Below are positions 23,642 to 32,181 of a stretch of 64,000 nt of DNA, piece by piece. The position numbers and the translations under genes are program-made. The stretch covers positions 20,323 through 84,322 of the forward strand of contig JACQII010000013.1 of NCBI GenBank assembly GCA_016198585.1, given 5' to 3'. Under the pieces are notes generated by a model. It worked only from the letters and a program-made list of their open reading frames with translations, searched no databases and was not told the origin of the DNA. Every line of letters starts with the position of its first letter. Within the stretch, counting starts at the first letter, position 1. The DNA is from Candidatus Aenigmatarchaeota archaeon (GTDB lineage Archaea > Aenigmatarchaeota > Aenigmatarchaeia > QMZP01).

Positions 23642-23893
23642 TCACGTCCGTCTTCCGTCTCTCTGACAGCCGCCGACCATGGACGGCAGGGCGGGGGCCG
23701 AGGCAGCGGGTGCCTGGACCTGGTCAGGATGCATCCGCGCCATCATCTGCTCATAGGTCTCCTCCCCCGGGTTCGCGGCTGCAGTCACGGCGCCGGTCAG
23801 CGTCTGGGACTGGAGCCCGCCGATCTGGACTGCCTGGACGATGGTCGCTACCAGCAACACCAGGGTAAGGGACAGTAGGATTGCATTTGTCAT
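23642..23893 (-). CDS. Small membrane-anchored protein ending in a Cys motif
   Basis: This 83-residue protein has one TM (about 4-25), a TGAV segment (33-36), a Met/His stretch (EQMMARMHPDQ) and a C-terminal SMVGGCQRDGRRT. It overlaps the DUF5676-like gene by ATGA. The SGMVGGC end of the protein encoded at 24170 is nearly the same motif, suggesting shared processing or metal binding. Confidence 0.6.
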   Translation of the reverse strand: MTNAILLSLTLVLLVATIVQAVQIGGLQSQTLTGAVTAAANPGEETYEQMMARMHPDQVQAPAASAPALPSMVGGCQRDGRRT

Positions 23894-24168
23894 CGTGTCA
23901 CCTCCTTCGAATGAAACCGATTCCATAGGACCGCGAAGAGGGCGGCGAGGATGGCGGTCGCGATGAGACTGGTCACGAAGCCTGCGGCCACCTCGGTCAG
24001 GCCGGCCTCGCGGGCAATGGCCTGGAGGTCAATCCCGTGGAACCAGAGGCCGAATAGCCCGCGTGCAGCGTCTGGGACAGCCAGAAAGAGGGCTGCGCAG
24101 GCCAGGTAGACGACGGCCACGAAGGCCGTGACCGTCGCTACGAATGGTCGGAGGGAAAGGGTTGTCAT
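23890..24168 (-). CDS. DUF5676-like two-TM membrane protein
   Basis: This 92-residue protein has two TM helices separated by a loop with FGLWFHGIDLQAI, a pattern I associate with the DUF5676 family, which is found with copper or mercury resistance genes. It lies one base after the gene at 24170 and overlaps the next gene. Function undefined. Confidence 0.65.
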   Translation of the reverse strand: MTTLSLRPFVATVTAFVAVVYLACAALFLAVPDAARGLFGLWFHGIDLQAIAREAGLTEVAAGFVTSLIATAILAALFAVLWNRFHSKEVTR

Positions 24169-24169
24169 G

Positions 24170-24835
24170 TCAGCACCCTCCTACCATCCCGCTCCCGCTG
24201 GCGCTCGCCCCTTTCTCGATGCCGCGGTAGGCATTCGAGGCCAGGTTGCTGTAGGTCAGCTCGATGCCCTGTTGCTGCAGGATCTCGGCCTTCTTGATGT
24301 GCTGGCCAGGGAAGAAGAGGACTTTCCACTTCCCCATCTCATCCAGAACCTGGGCGTCCGTGTACTCGTCGCCATGCGTGGTGATGAGGTACTTCGCGAG
24401 GCCGCGCATCGCGAAACTGTGGGCGCACCCGCATGCTGGAGCCCCGTTCTCGAAGATGATGGACTTCGCGCCGCAACAGTACTCGCAGCTGATCTGGCTG
24501 GCGATGGCGATATACCGTTGGAGGTCATCACCGCTCAGGGTGATCTGCTGGTCGAGCACCCCGAGCCTTCTGATGGTCGCGTCGGCTACCTGAGGGGTGG
24601 CCGACGAGACATCGGAGAAGCTCACCCCGAGTTCTGCGCCGTAGACCGCAGGCACGCCCTGCGGGATGACGGAGTAACCGGCCGTCGTCACCGGCGTGGG
24701 CGGAACTGCCGCCACCACGTTTCCCGCTGTCGCCAACCCGTCAGCCGGGCTCCCGGTCAGGCGGGCGATCTGGAGCGAGTTGATGGTCGCCACCGCGAGG
24801 GCAACGACGAGCAGGGAAGCAATGATCCGTTCCAT
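24170..24835 (-). CDS. Exported Cys-rich metal-binding-like protein
   Basis: This 221-residue protein has a signal/anchor helix (5-22), AGNVV motif (37-41), a mostly helical body, and a Cys cluster: SCEYCCGAKSII followed by PACGCAHSF (five Cys and a His), ending with SGMVGGC. The C-E-Y-C-C plus C-G-C set strongly suggests a bound soft metal or Fe-S-like site. It is the second gene of the minus-strand operon beginning at 25172. Confidence 0.68.
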   Translation of the reverse strand: MERIIASLLVVALAVATINSLQIARLTGSPADGLATAGNVVAAVPPTPVTTAGYSVIPQGVPAVYGAELGVSFSDVSSATPQVADATIRRLGVLDQQITLSGDDLQRYIAIASQISCEYCCGAKSIIFENGAPACGCAHSFAMRGLAKYLITTHGDEYTDAQVLDEMGKWKVLFFPGQHIKKAEILQQQGIELTYSNLASNAYRGIEKGASASGSGMVGGC

Positions 24836-24839
24836 GTGC

Positions 24840-25172
24840 TCACCCGCCTCCGTGGCAGGACGCCATCGGGCCTGCTCCCTGTATATCTCCCATCCCGCGG
24901 TGGTGCTGGGCCATGGCGTTCCTGTCGGCCAGGGAAGGCTGCGTTTCCATGAATTGGATCATGGACGCTTCCTCTTCCGCGGACAGTTCCCCATGCATGG
25001 CTTCGTGCATGCGCACGTGTGCAGCTGCATCCAGCACTGCCAGGGCTCCTCCACTCTGCCCGTCCATGCCCATCATCCCCCCAAGCGGGGTATCGGTGTG
25101 GGCACGTGCAAGGCCTATCGCGAGCACGGTCAGGACGCCGGCCGCGACGATTGCAATGATTTTGTCGGTCAT
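24840..25172 (-). CDS. Met/His-rich exported protein
   Basis: This 110-residue protein has a signal helix (2-20) followed by a Met- and His-rich mature part (LGGMMGMDGQ, VRMHEAMHGE, NAMAQHHRGMGD and a final SCHGGG). Such composition is typical of periplasmic copper or silver binders. It is the first gene of the operon; start 25172 follows a TATA-like CTATATC about 40 bp upstream and operator-like GAAAC repeats. Confidence 0.65.
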   Translation of the reverse strand: MTDKIIAIVAAGVLTVLAIGLARAHTDTPLGGMMGMDGQSGGALAVLDAAAHVRMHEAMHGELSAEEEASMIQFMETQPSLADRNAMAQHHRGMGDIQGAGPMASCHGGG

Positions 25173-25316
25173 GGTGTTGTCTCCTTGCCCTCCCGTTGGG
25201 TGAAACACCAGATATAGGTAGTGGAGAAACTAGTTTCAATCCTCTAGCTATTGGTTTTGAAACTCGCGAGCGGCACAGGGCCGACGCCTTTATAAGGCGG
25301 AAAGAGAAGGACTGGC
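25173..25316. promoter_or_regulatory. Divergent promoter with GAAACTAGTTTC palindrome
   Basis: A perfect 12-bp palindrome GAAACTAGTTTC (25226-25237) lies between the TATA of the minus operon (CTATATC, about 25211-25217) and the plus-strand TATA (CCTTTATAAGG, 25287-25297). Further GAAAC copies occur at 25202 and 25259. The MarR-like regulator that starts 25 bp after the plus-strand TATA is the obvious candidate to bind here and control both directions. Confidence 0.55.
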
Positions 25317-25835
25317 ATGGCTCCCACCATGCGCATGGCAGGGTACCTACTGGTCGTCGTGTCCATTGCCCTGCTGGCCGCGCTCTCGGTCGTGAAGGCT
25401 GACGTGGACATACAGGCCGCGTTCCTCTGCGAGATGATCAGCGAAGCAGGCCAACCCATGAACATCTGTCCCGCCCATACAAGCAACACCTCCTGGGTCA
25501 TCACGGGCGCGTTCGGCATTGCCTTCCTCATCCTTGGCGTCGGAACGTACATGACCCTGCAGCCCCGGGGTGCGCTCTCCACGGCGATACCCGGTGGCCG
25601 CGAGCCTGAAGGAAAGCGGCAGGTGACTCCTCCCGATCCCGCTCATCTTGACCAGGAGGAAAACGTCCTCTGTGACCTGCTGGTGAAGGGCGGGGGTTCC
25701 GCATACCAATCCGACCTCATCCGAAGTTCTGGCATGAGCAAGGTGAAGGTTACCCGGATTCTCGACAAGATGGAAGCCAAGGGCATGCTTGAGCGCCGCC
25801 GCCGCGGCATGGCAAACATCATCGTCCTCAAGTGA
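25317..25835 (+). CDS. Membrane-anchored winged-helix (MarR-like) regulator
   Basis: This 172-residue protein has two TM helices (about 5-24 and 58-78) joined by an external loop with two Cys (LCEMISEAGQPMNICP), then a cytosolic winged helix (AYQSDLIRSSGMSKVKVTRIL, RRRRGMANIIVLK). Such proteins could sense an outside signal through the loop Cys and bind DNA directly. The start lies 25 bp after the TATA. It is divergent from the metal/thiol operon, which it probably controls. Confidence 0.75.
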   Translation: MAPTMRMAGYLLVVVSIALLAALSVVKADVDIQAAFLCEMISEAGQPMNICPAHTSNTSWVITGAFGIAFLILGVGTYMTLQPRGALSTAIPGGREPEGKRQVTPPDPAHLDQEENVLCDLLVKGGGSAYQSDLIRSSGMSKVKVTRILDKMEAKGMLERRRRGMANIIVLK

Positions 25836-25912
25836 TGCCTGCCCGGGGCGCGCCGAATGATCGGTTTCCTCGGACGAAGCGGTTTATCTGGGTCACCGGC
25901 CAATAGGTTCCC

Positions 25913-28558
25913 ATGGAGTGGCACACGCTGCCTGAAGCCGACGCTTTCGCGCAGCTGCAATCCTCGCCCGCCGGGCTGGCAGAGGACGAGGCCGCCCGGC
26001 GACTGGAGAAGCTGGGACCGAACGAACTCCGCCAGGAGAAGAAAATCAGCCCGCTGAAGCTCTTCCTCGCGCAGTTCCGCAACTTCCTCATCCTGATCCT
26101 GATCGCGGCCACGGTCTTCTCCTTCGCGATCGGCGAGGCAGTCGACGGCGCCGTCATCCTCGTCATCGTCATCCTCAACGCAGTCTTCGGCTTCGTCCAG
26201 GAATACCGGGCCGACAAGGCGATCGAGTCGCTCAAGAAGCTCACCTCTCCTGAAGCGGTCGTGCTCCGTGGCGGGGAGATGAAAAAGCTGCCGTCGCGGT
26301 TGCTCGTCCCCGGAGATATCGTGCTGCTCGACGAAGGGTCGAAAATCCCCGCTGACTTGCGCCTGCTCGAGGCGGTGAACCTGAAGATCGACGAAGCCTC
26401 GCTGACCGGGGAGAGCGAGCCCGTGACCAAGAAGCCCGGCGTCCTCGCGAAGGCCGAACTCGCCGACCGGGTGAACATGGCCTACACCGGCACGCACGTG
26501 ACCTACGGCCGCGGCCGCGGCGTCGTCGTGGCCACGGCCATGGAGACCGAGATCGGGAAGATCGCCCACCTGATCCAGGAGACCGAGGTCGAGGCCACGC
26601 CGCTCCAGAAGCGGCTCGCGGTCTTCAGCCGCTACCTGGGCTACCTGATCCTGGCGATTTCAGTAATCGTCATTATCGGCGGGTTCCTCCGCGGCCACGA
26701 GCTGTTCGACATGATCCTCACCGGCGTCGCCCTCGCCGTGGCTGCGATTCCAGAGGGCCTGCCCGCGATCGTCACCATCACCCTCGCCCTGGGCCTCCAG
26801 CGGCTCTCGAAGGAGCATGCCCTGATCCGCCGGCTGCCCGCGGTGGAGACCCTGGGCTCGACCTCGGTGATCTGCTCGGACAAGACCGGCACGCTCACGA
26901 AGAACGAGATGACCGTGCGGAAGGCCTGGATCGCCGGCCGCCTCCTGGACATCACCGGGACCGGATATGCCACGGTCGGGACGTTCAACTACAACGGCAA
27001 GGCCCTCGACCGCACGTTCCCCGGGCTGGCCCCGCTCATCAGGACGGCGACCCTCTGCAACAACGCCGTCCTCGCGCCGTCAGGGATGATCGGCGACCCG
27101 ACCGAAGGCGCGCTGCTCGTCGCCGCGGCCAAGCTCGGCGACCTGGAGACCTTCCCGCGGGTCGAGGAGGTTCCCTTCTCCTCCGAGCGCAAGATGATGT
27201 CCACCGTCCACACGGTCGGCGGCAAGCGGGTACTCTTCGCGAAGGGCGCGCCCGAAGTCATCCTCAGCCGCTGCACGAAAGCCCTGGCCGACGGGAAGGA
27301 GATCGCGCTGGACGAGAAGCAGCGCCAAACCATCCTCGCCGCCAACCAGGACCTCGCCGACCAGGCCCTGCGCGTCCTGGGCTTTGCGACGCGCGAGATC
27401 GCCGGCCCGGCGAACGAGACTAACCTGGTCTTCCTAGGCCTGATCGGCATGATTGACCCGGCGAGGGAGTCGGTCGAGGGCGACATCGCACTCTGCCGCC
27501 AGGCCGGGATCCGGGTCGTGATGATCACCGGCGACCACCGGCACACGGCCGTGGCGATCGCGAAGGACATCGGCCTCTACCGAGACGGCGACGACATCCT
27601 CACGGGCGAGGAGCTGGACGGTCTCGATGAAGCGGCGTTCCAGGCCCGGGTGGAGAAGGTCGCGGTCTACGCGCGCGTGAACCCCTCCCACAAGGCCCGG
27701 ATCGTCGACGCTCTCAAGAAGAACCGGCACGTCGTCGCCATGACGGGCGACGGCGTGAACGACGCGCCTGCCCTGAAGAAGGCCGACATCGGGATCGCCA
27801 TGGGCATCAAAGGAACTGATGTCGCGAAAGAAGCGTCGCAGATGGTCCTCACCGACGACAACTTCAGCTCCATAGTCTCCGCGGTCCGGACCGGCCGCGG
27901 CATCTACGACAACATCAACAAGTTCATCCGCTTCCTCCTCTCGAGCAACATCGCCGAAGTCCTGACCGTCTTCCTGGCCCTCCTGCTCTCCGCCGCGGGC
28001 GGCGAGCCGCTGCTGCCGCTGCTCGCGGTCCACCTGCTCTGGATCAACCTCATCACCGACGGCCTCCCTGCCCTCGCCCTCGGCGTCGACCCGGGCGCCA
28101 AGGACATCATGACCCGGAAGCCGCGGCCGCTCACTGAGAAGCTGCTCTCCCGCGAAGCCTTCGTATTCATCCTGGGTGTCGGAGCGATCATCACCGCCGG
28201 GACGCTCTGGGTCTTCTGGTCCGAGCTGCCCAACGGCCTGGAGAAGGCCCAGACCATGGCCTTCACCACCATCGTGCTCTTCGAGCTCTTCAACGTCTTC
28301 AATGTCCGCGGGCTCTTCCTGAAGGGCGGGCTCGGTCTGCTCTCGAACAAGAAGCTGCTTCTCGCCGTCGCGGTCTCCTTCGGCCTCCAACTCGCCGTCC
28401 TCGAGATCCCCACACTCCAGGCGCTGTTCTCGACGACCTCGCTCACCTCGGCCGACTGGCTCAAGATCGTCGCGACCTCGGTCACCGTTCTGTTGTGGGA
28501 GCCTGTTGTGCGGATCGCGACCGGCCCTCCCCGCAGACCAGCGGCGACCGGTCACTAG
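25913..28558 (+). CDS. P2A-type cation (probably Ca2+) ATPase
   Basis: This 881-residue pump has the N-terminal cation-ATPase domain (ARRLEKLGPNELRQEKK), A-domain LTGES, TM4 motif IPEGLP as in SERCA, phosphorylation site [11 protein letters not shown] (Asp at about 323), hinge TGDGVNDAPALKKADIG, and TM6 INLITDGLPALALG. The TM4 and TM6 residues match Ca2+ pumps rather than Na/K pumps. It is expected to export Ca2+ using ATP. Its 3' end overlaps the convergent gene by 4 bp. Confidence 0.9.
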   Translation: MEWHTLPEADAFAQLQSSPAGLAEDEAARRLEKLGPNELRQEKKISPLKLFLAQFRNFLILILIAATVFSFAIGEAVDGAVILVIVILNAVFGFVQEYRADKAIESLKKLTSPEAVVLRGGEMKKLPSRLLVPGDIVLLDEGSKIPADLRLLEAVNLKIDEASLTGESEPVTKKPGVLAKAELADRVNMAYTGTHVTYGRGRGVVVATAMETEIGKIAHLIQETEVEATPLQKRLAVFSRYLGYLILAISVIVIIGGFLRGHELFDMILTGVALAVAAIPEGLPAIVTITLALGLQRLSKEHALIRRLPAVETLGSTSVICSDKTGTLTKNEMTVRKAWIAGRLLDITGTGYATVGTFNYNGKALDRTFPGLAPLIRTATLCNNAVLAPSGMIGDPTEGALLVAAAKLGDLETFPRVEEVPFSSERKMMSTVHTVGGKRVLFAKGAPEVILSRCTKALADGKEIALDEKQRQTILAANQDLADQALRVLGFATREIAGPANETNLVFLGLIGMIDPARESVEGDIALCRQAGIRVVMITGDHRHTAVAIAKDIGLYRDGDDILTGEELDGLDEAAFQARVEKVAVYARVNPSHKARIVDALKKNRHVVAMTGDGVNDAPALKKADIGIAMGIKGTDVAKEASQMVLTDDNFSSIVSAVRTGRGIYDNINKFIRFLLSSNIAEVLTVFLALLLSAAGGEPLLPLLAVHLLWINLITDGLPALALGVDPGAKDIMTRKPRPLTEKLLSREAFVFILGVGAIITAGTLWVFWSELPNGLEKAQTMAFTTIVLFELFNVFNVRGLFLKGGLGLLSNKKLLLAVAVSFGLQLAVLEIPTLQALFSTTSLTSADWLKIVATSVTVLLWEPVVRIATGPPRRPAATGH

Positions 28559-28998
28559 AGAAAGTCGACCTCTAGCCGCCGGGCCTTGGGGAGCATGTTC
28601 CTCAGCTGCGCGCCGCGCAGATGGGCGCAGCCCAGCGGCAGGCCCGCGTACCGGACGAGGACATAGCCGTCCGTGGCCAGAGGTGTGGCGTCCAGCGAGA
28701 GGTCCCTGCCGCGCACGAAGGCCGCTGCCTGGTCCCTGTCCAGGTCGACCACATTCTTCTTCACGCTCGCGGCCAGCAGCTGGAGGGCCTGGGTAGTCGG
28801 CTTCACCGACCCTTGCACCCGCGCCACCGCCATGCCGATGGTCACCGCCTCGCGCAGGGCAGGCGGGCCGACGATCACGCGGCCCTTGGCGCCGGCGTAC
28901 CAATGCAGGTTCGTCAGTAGCCGCGGGTCGAGCCCGAACCGCTCCTCGAGGTAGGCGAGCACGGCCTGCTTCAGCCCGTCGGTCGGCGCGCGAGTCAT
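28555..28998 (-). CDS. RNA-binding accessory protein (RsmF/NIP7-like domain)
   Basis: This 147-residue protein is coupled (ATGA overlap) to the m5C methyltransferase. The pattern (LEERFGLDPRLLTNLHWYAG, QLLAASVKKNVVDLD, then a PUA-like tail with GYVLVRYAGLPLGCAHLRG) resembles the C-terminal RNA-binding domains that Nsun/RsmF-type enzymes carry in cis. Here it is a separate gene, so the two products probably work as a complex on rRNA or tRNA. Confidence 0.68.
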   Translation of the reverse strand: MTRAPTDGLKQAVLAYLEERFGLDPRLLTNLHWYAGAKGRVIVGPPALREAVTIGMAVARVQGSVKPTTQALQLLAASVKKNVVDLDRDQAAAFVRGRDLSLDATPLATDGYVLVRYAGLPLGCAHLRGAQLRNMLPKARRLEVDFL

Positions 28999-29897
28999 GC
29001 GCGGATCTTCGCGAGGAAGAACCCTCCCGTGTCATTCTCGTGTGGCCACACTCGGGCTGCGCGCCGCACTTGTGGATCGAACGCGCGGCCGTTCCACTCC
29101 CGGACCGGCGGAGAAAACCGGAACCCCGGCAGGCGGATCGACTCGAGGGCTGCCGGCCGGTTCCGCAGGAGGTAGTCGATCACGGCCTCGTTCTCCTCGG
29201 GGGCGAAAGTGCAGGTGGAGTAGACCAGCGTCCCGCCGGGCGCGAGCAGGTCGAACCCTTTGAGGATGAGCTGCCGCTGCAGGTTCGCGTGGCGCGCGAT
29301 GCCCTGGGTCGACCAGGTGGCCAAGGCTTCCGGACTCTTCCGGAACGTCCCTTCCGCAGAGCAGGGCGCATCCACGAGGACCACGTCCGCCGGCAGGCCG
29401 GGGAAGTGGCGGACATCCTTGTTGGTGATGATCGTGTTGATCGCGCCGGTCTTCTCCAGGTTGAACTTGAGCGCCCGGATCCGCCGGTAGTCCACGTCGT
29501 TCGCTACCAACAGGCCCTGGTTCGCCATCAGCGCGGCGCACTGGGTCGTCTTGGACCCCGGGGCGGCGCAGGCGTCGATGACCGTCCTGGTCCGAGGGGA
29601 CACGCCCGCGACAAGCGGTGGCAGCATGGAGACCAACTCCTGGAGATAGATCGCGCCCAGGAAGTGGTCCAGGGTGCGGCCCGCCTCCGGGACCGAGACG
29701 AACGCTTCCGGCGACCATTCCACCGGCCGGAGGGCCAGGCCGTAGCCCTGGAACCGGTCGGCGACCTCCGCAGGCGTGGCCTTCAGGGTGTTCACCCGGA
29801 ACGCCTTCGGCACCGGAGTCGCGAGGCTGCTGAAAAGGGCTCCAGGGTCGTCCACCAGCGGGCCGTAGCGGTCGCGGAACCGTGCGGGAAGGTCCAT
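28995..29897 (-). CDS. NOL1/NOP2/Sun-type RNA m5C methyltransferase
   Basis: This 300-residue SAM-dependent enzyme has the SAM motif DACAAPGSKTTQ, catalytic motif IV VDAPCSAEGTFRK with its Cys, and motif VI YSTCTFAPEENE with the second Cys. The N-terminal AFRVNTLKATPAEV is typical. It methylates cytosine C5 in rRNA or tRNA; the exact site is unknown. It is divergent from rpoE1. Confidence 0.9.
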   Translation of the reverse strand: MDLPARFRDRYGPLVDDPGALFSSLATPVPKAFRVNTLKATPAEVADRFQGYGLALRPVEWSPEAFVSVPEAGRTLDHFLGAIYLQELVSMLPPLVAGVSPRTRTVIDACAAPGSKTTQCAALMANQGLLVANDVDYRRIRALKFNLEKTGAINTIITNKDVRHFPGLPADVVLVDAPCSAEGTFRKSPEALATWSTQGIARHANLQRQLILKGFDLLAPGGTLVYSTCTFAPEENEAVIDYLLRNRPAALESIRLPGFRFSPPVREWNGRAFDPQVRRAARVWPHENDTGGFFLAKIRA

Positions 29898-29972
29898 GCC
29901 TGATTAGCGTGGCCGGGGTTAAAGAAAGGCTTATAAAGAGACGAGCCTTGAATAATCCATAGGGTTTTCGTC

Positions 29973-30554
29973 ATGTATAAGATCCTTACTGTCAAGGACA
30001 AGATCCGGGTCCCGCCCATCAAGTTCCGCTACGCCCTCGACGAGGCCGTGAAATCCAGCCTCGACGACCGCTGGGCCGGCACGATCGACAAGCAGATGGG
30101 CGTCCTGCTCAGCGTCATCTCGGTCGAAGAGGTCGGCGAGGGCAAGATCCTGCCGGGCGACGGCTCAATCCACTACCCCGTGACGTTCACGCTGCTGACC
30201 TACCTCCCTGAGCTCCACGAGGTCATCACCGGCAGCGTGATCGACGTCACCGAGTTCGGGGTCTTCGTCCGCATGGGCCCGCTGGACGGCATGATCCACG
30301 TCTCCCAGATCATGGACGACTTCGTCTCCTACGACGCGAAAAACTCGATCTTCTCCGGCCGGGACAGCCAGCGCGTGCTCCGGAACGGCGACATCGTCCG
30401 CGCCCGCATCATCTCCATCTCCCTGGGCAGGGACTACAAGATCGGCATCACCACCCGACAACCTGGGCTGGGCTCGCTGGCCTGGGTCGACCAGGAAAAG
30501 AAAGGAGTCAAGGCCCCGGCCCGCCGCGAGCGGCGGCCACGGAGGGACGCATGA
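29973..30554 (+). CDS. rpoE1: RNA polymerase subunit E' (Rpo7)
   Basis: This 193-residue archaeal Rpb7 homologue has an N-terminal tip domain (MYKILTVKDKIRVPP) and an S1/OB fold (HEVITGSVIDVTEFGVFVRM) with a Lys/Arg-rich tail. It forms the polymerase stalk with Rpo4 and aids initiation and RNA binding. It overlaps the Spt4-like gene by ATGA, the usual archaeal arrangement. Confidence 0.95.
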   Translation: MYKILTVKDKIRVPPIKFRYALDEAVKSSLDDRWAGTIDKQMGVLLSVISVEEVGEGKILPGDGSIHYPVTFTLLTYLPELHEVITGSVIDVTEFGVFVRMGPLDGMIHVSQIMDDFVSYDAKNSIFSGRDSQRVLRNGDIVRARIISISLGRDYKIGITTRQPGLGSLAWVDQEKKGVKAPARRERRPRRDA

Positions 30555-30736
30555 AGGACAAGGTCTGCAAGCACTGCAAGCTCTTCGTGAAGGGCGAAGT
30601 CTGCCCGATCTGCAACATGAATTCCTTCTCCCGGACGTGGAAAGGCCTCATCTACATCAAGGATCCCCAGAACTCCGAGACCGCGAAGCTGCTCGGCATC
30701 ACGGTCCCAGGCAAGTACACCCTCTGGGTCAAGTGA
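30551..30736 (+). CDS. spt4: Transcription elongation protein Spt4 (RpoE'')
   Basis: This 61-residue zinc protein has CKHCKLFVKGEVCPIC, giving a four-Cys zinc site, followed by the short beta domain (WKGLIYIKDP...LGITVPGKYTLWVK) typical of archaeal Spt4/RpoE2. It partners Spt5 in elongation. It is coupled to rpoE1. Confidence 0.92.
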   Translation: MKDKVCKHCKLFVKGEVCPICNMNSFSRTWKGLIYIKDPQNSETAKLLGITVPGKYTLWVK

Positions 30737-30771
30737 GGCCCGCGCAGGCCGCGCCCCAGGAATGACTGCCC

Positions 30772-32169
30772 ATGGCCACGAATTTCATCATCGCCGGCGC
30801 GCTTATCGTCGTCGTGCTCTGGCTCATGGTCTCTTTTGGCGTGCTGCCTGACGTTCCTGGCTTGCCAACGCTTCCCACAGGAAACCCTCCCGCACCAAGC
30901 GCTCCTGCTCCGGCCGGTGAACCGGGCCCAACTCCTCCAGCTCCCCCCGGGACCGACCAACCTCCTGAACCGGGCGATCAGCCCTCTCCACCTACGCCGC
31001 CCGACCAGGAGCCGCCACCTGCCAATACCACCCCTCCGCCTACTCCTCCACCCACCCCTCCACCTGCGCCACCCACCTACACGTACACCTACGGCGCCTA
31101 TCTGGAGCCTCCTGAAGGTATGGTCCTCGAAGGCATTGGACAATGGAAGCTAGACAACCCGCTCTACCTCGCGAAGGCGAGCGCCATGGGAGGACCGTTG
31201 CCCCAACACGAATTGCTTTACATGAACATTGCCATCAATGAGAGCCCCGAAGAGAAACCGGCGAAACCCGTCGATTTTATCTTGAACACGCTGAACGAGA
31301 TGGACGCCGGAGGGCGCATGCCGGAGATCGGCATCCAATTCTACGACTTTTCCCCTCCCTCGGATTCCCCGTACTCCGCCACATCGCATGATGACCTCGT
31401 CGCCGCGGGAACCAACCCCGATCACGAATCGCAGATCCGCAGGATCGGGGCCGCGCTGGCGCAATTTGACAAGCCGGTCTTCGTCAAGATCGGGTTTGAG
31501 TTCAACAACAAGGATGCTCCCTCCCCTCCCGCTCCGGAGAAGGGGAAACAGTCCTATCATCCCTACGACTTTCCCGTGGCGTATGCGAAGACGCGCCAAT
31601 ATATCATTGATGAATACACCAAACTCGGAAAGACGCCCAAGGTAGCCTGGATCTGGACGTGGGAAGCTGCCGCCCCCACGGACTACCTGGACGTCGACCC
31701 CGTCCTGGGGCCGAAGTGGTATCCCGGCGACGACCAAGTCGACTGGTTCGGGATCGACTATTTCGGAACGAACGACTTCACGTCCCAGGCCGGTCCGGCC
31801 CCGTTCGGGCCGTCCCACCTCAACCAAATTCTGGCCTTCCTCGCGAGTGCAGATTCCAAGGGTAAGCCAGTCTATCTTGCGGAGACCTCGGAAGTCAACA
31901 TCGACATTCCGGTCGGAGCAACGGACACGGCGAACGTCTGGGATACCTGGTTCGTCCCGTGGCTCGCTTTCCTGAACGCCCACCCGCAGATCAAGTCGTT
32001 CTCCTATATCGACCACGACTGGCATGGAGGCGGTGGCCCGCCGACCTGGCAGGACGGCCGGCGGTACAACAACGACGAGATCATGGAGAAGTGGCTCGCA
32101 GAGATGAAGAAGCCGCAGTACCTGCATGCGGGCAACTTCTCGATGCTGCTGGGATACTCCGCGGTCTAG
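30772..32169 (+). CDS. Cell-surface glycoside hydrolase, GH26-like
   Basis: This 465-residue protein has an N-terminal TM (about 4-26), a long Pro/Thr-rich linker (about 32-103), then a TIM-barrel-like domain. Key pieces are FVKIGFEFNN (likely acid/base Glu in EFN), WIWTWEA, WFGIDYFG, and VYLAETSEV (likely nucleophile Glu), as in GH26 mannanases and related clan GH-A enzymes. It would cleave polysaccharide outside the cell while anchored by the N-terminal helix. The substrate is uncertain. Confidence 0.72.
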   Translation: MATNFIIAGALIVVVLWLMVSFGVLPDVPGLPTLPTGNPPAPSAPAPAGEPGPTPPAPPGTDQPPEPGDQPSPPTPPDQEPPPANTTPPPTPPPTPPPAPPTYTYTYGAYLEPPEGMVLEGIGQWKLDNPLYLAKASAMGGPLPQHELLYMNIAINESPEEKPAKPVDFILNTLNEMDAGGRMPEIGIQFYDFSPPSDSPYSATSHDDLVAAGTNPDHESQIRRIGAALAQFDKPVFVKIGFEFNNKDAPSPPAPEKGKQSYHPYDFPVAYAKTRQYIIDEYTKLGKTPKVAWIWTWEAAAPTDYLDVDPVLGPKWYPGDDQVDWFGIDYFGTNDFTSQAGPAPFGPSHLNQILAFLASADSKGKPVYLAETSEVNIDIPVGATDTANVWDTWFVPWLAFLNAHPQIKSFSYIDHDWHGGGGPPTWQDGRRYNNDEIMEKWLAEMKKPQYLHAGNFSMLLGYSAV

Positions 32170-32181
32170 CCCTGCCTCCCG

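Noticed and set aside
27434..29035. 533-codon minus-strand frame across the Ca-ATPase gene end
   Set aside because: It runs antisense through catalytic motifs of a clear P-type ATPase and has shadow-like composition.
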